From JANXSS01 sp043729515 (GTDB lineage Bacteria > Pseudomonadota > Gammaproteobacteria > Burkholderiales > Burkholderiaceae_D), in NCBI GenBank assembly GCA_043729515.1, contig JAYTLK010000227.1, forward strand, positions 1 to 9,033: a DNA stretch of 9,033 nucleotides, read 5' to 3'. The notes beneath the pieces were generated by a model. The model was not told the origin of the DNA and did not search any database. It worked only from the letters and a program-made list of their open reading frames with translations. Shown piece by piece: positions 6,826 through 9,033 of this stretch. Numbering within the stretch: position 1 is the stretch's first letter; every line of letters begins with the position of its first letter. A program made the position numbers and the translations under genes.

Positions 6826-7206
6826 TCAGGCGGCGTCTGGAAGATCGTCTGAATCGGCGACCAGGCCGTCGACGATCCGGTCGCCCCCTTTGGCGCCGGC
6901 GCTCATGCGACCGAGCGCGCTGTCGATGGCGCGCTTCAATTTCTCGGCGGCGCCATGGATTGCCTGATGCAGGTTCGGTTCATGATCATGGGCGACGATC
7001 GGCGGATGTCCGTGAATGCGCGCCTCCATCATGCAGCGATGGTCACCGGTGGTGCTTTTTGCGTCCTTGCCACGGCCCAGATGCACGACCAGTCGGGTGA
7101 TCTGCGGGCTGAAACGGCTCAGCGATTCACGTGCCACGGTCTCGACATGACTGGTCAGGGCTTCGTTGCCCTCGATGCTCTTGTCGGTATTTGTCTGGAT
7201 TTCCAT
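6826..7206 (-). CDS. HPF/RaiA-family ribosome hibernation protein
   Basis: A 126-residue protein of the ribosome hibernation promoting factor family (S30AE). These proteins bind the 30S decoding region and silence or dimerise ribosomes in stress and stationary phase. The start MEIQTNTDKSIEGNEAL, the ITRLVVHLG strand (36-44), RCMMEARI (57-64) and the helix NLHQAIHGAAEKLKRAIDS (78-96) match the fold. About 25 extra C-terminal residues, Gly-rich then acidic, follow. The long-HPF dimerisation domain is absent, so it is a short form. ATG 7204-7206 has an excellent AGGAAGGA 7 bases upstream. The same frame stays open further upstream, but that part is only the antisense of the kinase gene. It converges on cheW and diverges from the RIO kinase across 222 bases. 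It is not in the usual rpoN-hpf setting. Confidence 0.88.
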   Translation of the reverse strand: MEIQTNTDKSIEGNEALTSHVETVARESLSRFSPQITRLVVHLGRGKDAKSTTGDHRCMMEARIHGHPPIVAHDHEPNLHQAIHGAAEKLKRAIDSALGRMSAGAKGGDRIVDGLVADSDDLPDAA

Positions 7207-7428
7207 GCTGGTGTCCTTCCTGTGAAAGTCTTGTTTTGACACTACAGACCTGCTGCAAGCCGGTCTGTTCGCTGGCGAACGCTGCGCTGGAAAGCCGCGC
7301 CGCCAGAGCAAAGGGGTATTCTCGCGCACTTCAGTGCCCCGTGCGGCCGGCAAAAGCAACGAACGCTGTGCTTTGGCGGCGGTCATGCATACAATCACGC
7401 CTTTGCCACGCGCCGCGCATCCCATTTC
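7207..7428. promoter_or_regulatory. divergent intergenic region, HPF-like gene and RIO kinase
   Basis: This 222-base region has no gene. It must carry the start signals for both flanking genes unless they depend on distant promoters. TACAAT at 7390-7395 is a fair -10 element for the kinase, about 34 bases before its start, but no good -35 lies 16-18 bases upstream. A perfect inverted repeat GTTCGC-TG-GCGAAC at 7267-7280 could be an operator. The HPF promoter could not be placed. Confidence 0.4.
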
Positions 7429-8292
7429 GTGAAAACTCCCAAACGACTTCTGCCGCTGGTTGAAGAAGGTCTGATCGATGCGGTCATGCGCCAGCTCATG
7501 AGCGGCAAGGAAGCCACCGTCTATGTGGTGCGCTGCGGCGACGACATCCGCTGCGCCAAGGTCTACAAAGAGGCGAACGAGCGCAGCTTCAAGCAGGCCG
7601 TCGCCTATCAGGAAGGCCGGCGGGTCAAGAACAGCCGCCAGGCGCGCGCGATGGAGAAGGGCACCCGCTACGGGCGCAAGATGGCCGAGGAGGTCTGGCA
7701 GAACGCCGAGGTCGATGCCTTGTACCGTCTGGCCGCTGCCGGCGTGCGCGTGCCGACACCGTTCATCTGTTTCGAAGGCGTGCTGCTGATGGAACTGGTG
7801 ACGGATGCCGATGGCAATGCCGCGCCACGGCTGGACGCTGCGTCCTTTGACGCCGATCTCGCGCGGCAGTGGCATGCGGTCCTGATGCGTCAGGTGGTGC
7901 TGATGCTGCTGGCCGGCGTGATTCACGGCGACTTGTCGGAATTCAATATCCTGATCGATGCCGAAGGACCGGTCATCATCGATTTACCGCAAGCCATCAA
8001 TGCCGCCGGCAGCAGCGTCGCCGCCGACATGCTGGCCCGCGACGTCGATCGCCTCACGCAATTCTTTTCGACTGCGGCGCCGGAACTCGCCGGACGTCAG
8101 TACGGACGCGAGATCTGGGCCCTGTATCAGGCCGGCGTGCTGACGCCAGACTCTGCTGCTGCCTTGACAGGCCAGATTGCCAAACCGACCAAGGCGCCGG
8201 ATGTCGGCGCGGTGCTGCATGAAATCGAACTTGCCAAGTTCGAACTGGAAGAGGAAGAAGAGCAACGGCGACAGGCGTCAACGCGAAGCTGA
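7429..8292 (+). CDS. RIO-family serine protein kinase
   Basis: A 287-residue protein with the minimal kinase fold of RIO kinases. The nucleotide loop SGKEATVYVV is at 25-34, and the ATP-binding lysine is Lys44 in CAKVYK. The hinge is MELV (121-124). The catalytic loop IHGDLSEFNIL (165-175) places Asp168 and Asn173. The metal-binding Asp185 is in VIIDLPQAI, where RIO proteins replace the DFG of ordinary kinases. The C-terminus has an acidic run (Glu-rich, 272-278). RIO kinases of archaea and eukaryotes act in small ribosomal subunit maturation, often as ATPases; the bacterial role is poorly known. GTG 7429 is the only start that leaves the N-terminus complete. No in-frame ATG lies between it and at least 7381, and no Shine-Dalgarno sequence precedes it, so translation may be weak or leader-dependent. 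The divergent HPF-like gene suggests a ribosome-related context. No terminator is visible after the stop. Confidence 0.9.
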   Translation: MKTPKRLLPLVEEGLIDAVMRQLMSGKEATVYVVRCGDDIRCAKVYKEANERSFKQAVAYQEGRRVKNSRQARAMEKGTRYGRKMAEEVWQNAEVDALYRLAAAGVRVPTPFICFEGVLLMELVTDADGNAAPRLDAASFDADLARQWHAVLMRQVVLMLLAGVIHGDLSEFNILIDAEGPVIIDLPQAINAAGSSVAADMLARDVDRLTQFFSTAAPELAGRQYGREIWALYQAGVLTPDSAAALTGQIAKPTKAPDVGAVLHEIELAKFELEEEEEQRRQASTRS

Positions 8293-8370
8293 GCTCCTGC
8301 AGCGCGCTTGCGCCGACGGCAATTGTGTCTTCCTGACGCCCCGGAGAAACACTTCTTGTCGATAAATCTT

Positions 8371-8385
8371 ACATTGGTGCAATGT
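8371..8385. promoter_or_regulatory. palindrome, possible activator site
   Basis: ACATTG-GTG-CAATGT is a perfect 6-base inverted repeat. It lies about 50 bases upstream of the sigma-54 promoter, where activator (enhancer-binding protein) sites are found. A TGCAAT half-like copy follows 44 bases later (8422-8427), roughly four helical turns on the same face. The cognate regulator is not identified. Confidence 0.35.
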
Positions 8386-8436
8386 TAAAAAATGTGTCAT
8401 TTTCATAAGTACATAATTTGATGCAATAATTTCTTT

Positions 8437-8453
8437 TTGGCATGACTATTGCT
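8437..8453 (+). promoter_or_regulatory. sigma-54 (RpoN) promoter, -24/-12
   Basis: TTGGCATGACTATTGCT matches the consensus YTGGCACGrNNNTTGCW with a single change (C to T in the -24 box). The invariant GG (8439-8440) and GC (8451-8452) are separated by exactly 10 bases. Transcription would start near 8463-8465, giving a leader of about 73 bases. Sigma-54 promoters need an activator ATPase; several PEP-CTERM protein genes are known to depend on RpoN with the PrsK/PrsR pair, which fits the downstream gene. Confidence 0.8.
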
Positions 8454-8468
8454 GATATCTGATGGAGT

Positions 8469-8514
8469 CCCGGCCAAATGTCGGACGACCATGTCGATGC
8501 CGACGTGATCCGGG
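8469..8514 (+). other. predicted stem-loop in the 5' leader
   Basis: Three nested pairings can stack: CCCGG (8469-8473) with CCGGG (8510-8514), GTCGG (8480-8484) with CCGAC (8500-8504), and CGAC (8486-8489) with GTCG (8493-8496) around a CAT loop. It occupies most of the predicted leader and ends 12 bases before the ribosome site. Function, if any, is unknown; folding was judged by eye. Confidence 0.35.
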
Positions 8515-8526
8515 CAAACCAACATC

Positions 8527-8530
8527 AGGA
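8527..8530 (+). promoter_or_regulatory. ribosome binding site deciding the start of the secreted protein
   Basis: AGGA is 6 bases before ATG 8537 but touches the in-frame ATG at 8531. The second ATG is therefore the likelier start. Confidence 0.6.
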
Positions 8531-8536
8531 ATGATC

Positions 8537-9033
8537 ATGCAAACATCCATCAAAGCCCTCGCACTGTGCGTCGCCCTTTTGACAGGCGCACAAACGCTAG
8601 ACGCCATGGCTGGCCCGATCCCGGCGCCGACCATCACCGTCACCGGCCTGGAGTATGCCCAGCCGACCAGAGCGGTCATCACCGTGGGCGCAATGAAATT
8701 CGAAAGCGTGTTGGTCGGCGCTTTCGACACCAGGGCAGCGGGCAAGCCGGATGCGTTCGAGACATGGTGCGTCGACATCCTGCAAAACACCTACATCGGC
8801 AGCCCGGTGTCCGACTATTTCATCAAGACCGGCGCGCAGGCCCTTGGCGCAGAGACCGCCAGCCTGCTGGAACGCCTGGCCACCGAATCGCTTGCAAAGG
8901 TCCACGATGCCACCACATCGGCCGCATTCCAGTTCGCGACCTGGGAATTGCTCGCTGAAAAATCCGGCACCTTCGATTTGTCCAAAGGCGATTTCTATGC
9001 TTTCAACGTCTCGGATGGCTCGCTTGCGTTGGC
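8537..9033 (+). CDS. secreted protein, probable PEP-CTERM (exosortase) substrate, 3' end outside the window
   Basis: 165 codons are visible before the window ends. Residues 1-25 form a signal peptide: Lys6, a hydrophobic core (ALALCVALLTGA) and an AMA|GP cleavage site after residue 25. The mature part has a WCVDILQ motif (77-83), then TSAAFQFATWELLAE (127-141), then LSKGDFYAFN. This order (aromatic-Cys-x-Asp, AFQxAxWE, Leu-Ser-x-Gly-x-Phe) is familiar from N-terminal regions of PEP-CTERM proteins. Those are exported, processed by exosortase and linked to extracellular polysaccharide or biofilm matrix. The diagnostic Pro-Glu-Pro tail, membrane helix and basic end would lie beyond the window, so the assignment is not proven. 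Cys11 is not in a lipobox. A near-consensus sigma-54 promoter precedes the gene. Confidence 0.65.
   Translation, partial: MQTSIKALALCVALLTGAQTLDAMAGPIPAPTITVTGLEYAQPTRAVITVGAMKFESVLVGAFDTRAAGKPDAFETWCVDILQNTYIGSPVSDYFIKTGAQALGAETASLLERLATESLAKVHDATTSAAFQFATWELLAEKSGTFDLSKGDFYAFNVSDGSLAL

Larger units (their letters stand above)
8293..8536 (+). promoter_or_regulatory. AT-rich upstream region of the secreted-protein gene
   Basis: 244 bases with no credible gene. The first 60 are GC-rich and contain no clear terminator for the kinase. About 8355-8450 is strongly AT-rich. It holds a palindrome (8371-8385), a second TGCAAT at 8422-8427, and the sigma-54 promoter (8437-8453). The rest is a foldable leader. 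Confidence 0.7.

Noticed and set aside
7207..7926. Upstream extension of the HPF frame to 366 residues
   Set aside because: The extension is antisense to the RIO kinase and lacks family similarity. The strong AGGAAGGA before 7206 marks the real start.
8293..8340. Intrinsic terminator after the RIO kinase
   Set aside because: Only short GCGC pairings and no T-run. Nothing resembling a terminator could be supported.

Overview
The window looks like chromosome from a GC-rich betaproteobacterium, most likely of the Oxalobacteraceae/Burkholderiales type. This is inferred from base composition, tightly overlapping GTGA/ATGA gene junctions, a GAF-PAS-GGDEF protein, a bacterial RIO-type kinase and a PEP-CTERM-like secreted protein. 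No search was run, so the taxon is only a guess. No tRNA, rRNA, CRISPR array or insertion sequence was seen.

Layout. (1) 1-1266: an acyl-CoA synthetase fragment on + (about 1-117) abuts, tail to tail, a GAF-PAS-GGDEF gene on - (1266 leftwards). Both genes lose their 3' ends at the same point near base 118, so this is a deletion scar or an assembly chimera. (2) 1267-1575: AT-richer divergent control region. (3) 1576-6773 on +: a compact chemosensory operon. It encodes a soluble receptor with three PAS domains arranged at an exact 122-residue period, CheR methyltransferase, CheD deamidase and a 574-residue protein with three CheW domains. No cheA, cheB or cheY is present in the window. (4) 6826-7206 on -: a ribosome hibernation (HPF/RaiA-like) protein. 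It is divergent from (5) 7429-8292 on +: a RIO-family protein kinase. (6) 8293-8536: an AT-rich control region with a near-perfect sigma-54 promoter and a foldable leader. (7) 8537 to the window end on +: a secreted protein resembling PEP-CTERM (exosortase) substrates, cut by the window edge.

How the genes fit together. The receptor, CheR, CheD and triple CheW form a coherent signalling and adaptation module. The receptor carries two consensus methylation sites, one of them Glu-Gln, which would need deamidation before methylation at the Gln; CheD is the enzyme class that does this. The receptor resembles the BdlA class of soluble PAS-PAS-MCP proteins known from biofilm dispersal. Its divergent neighbour was a diguanylate cyclase before its catalytic domain was lost, which suggests a c-di-GMP link. 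A CheA kinase must be supplied from elsewhere. The HPF/RIO kinase pair is a separate, ribosome-themed unit. The last gene looks like a sigma-54-controlled envelope or extracellular-matrix protein.

The strongest leads are the triple-PAS receptor with its triple-CheW scaffold, the sigma-54 promoter in front of the secreted protein, the divergent HPF/RIO kinase pair, and the broken junction at the left end.
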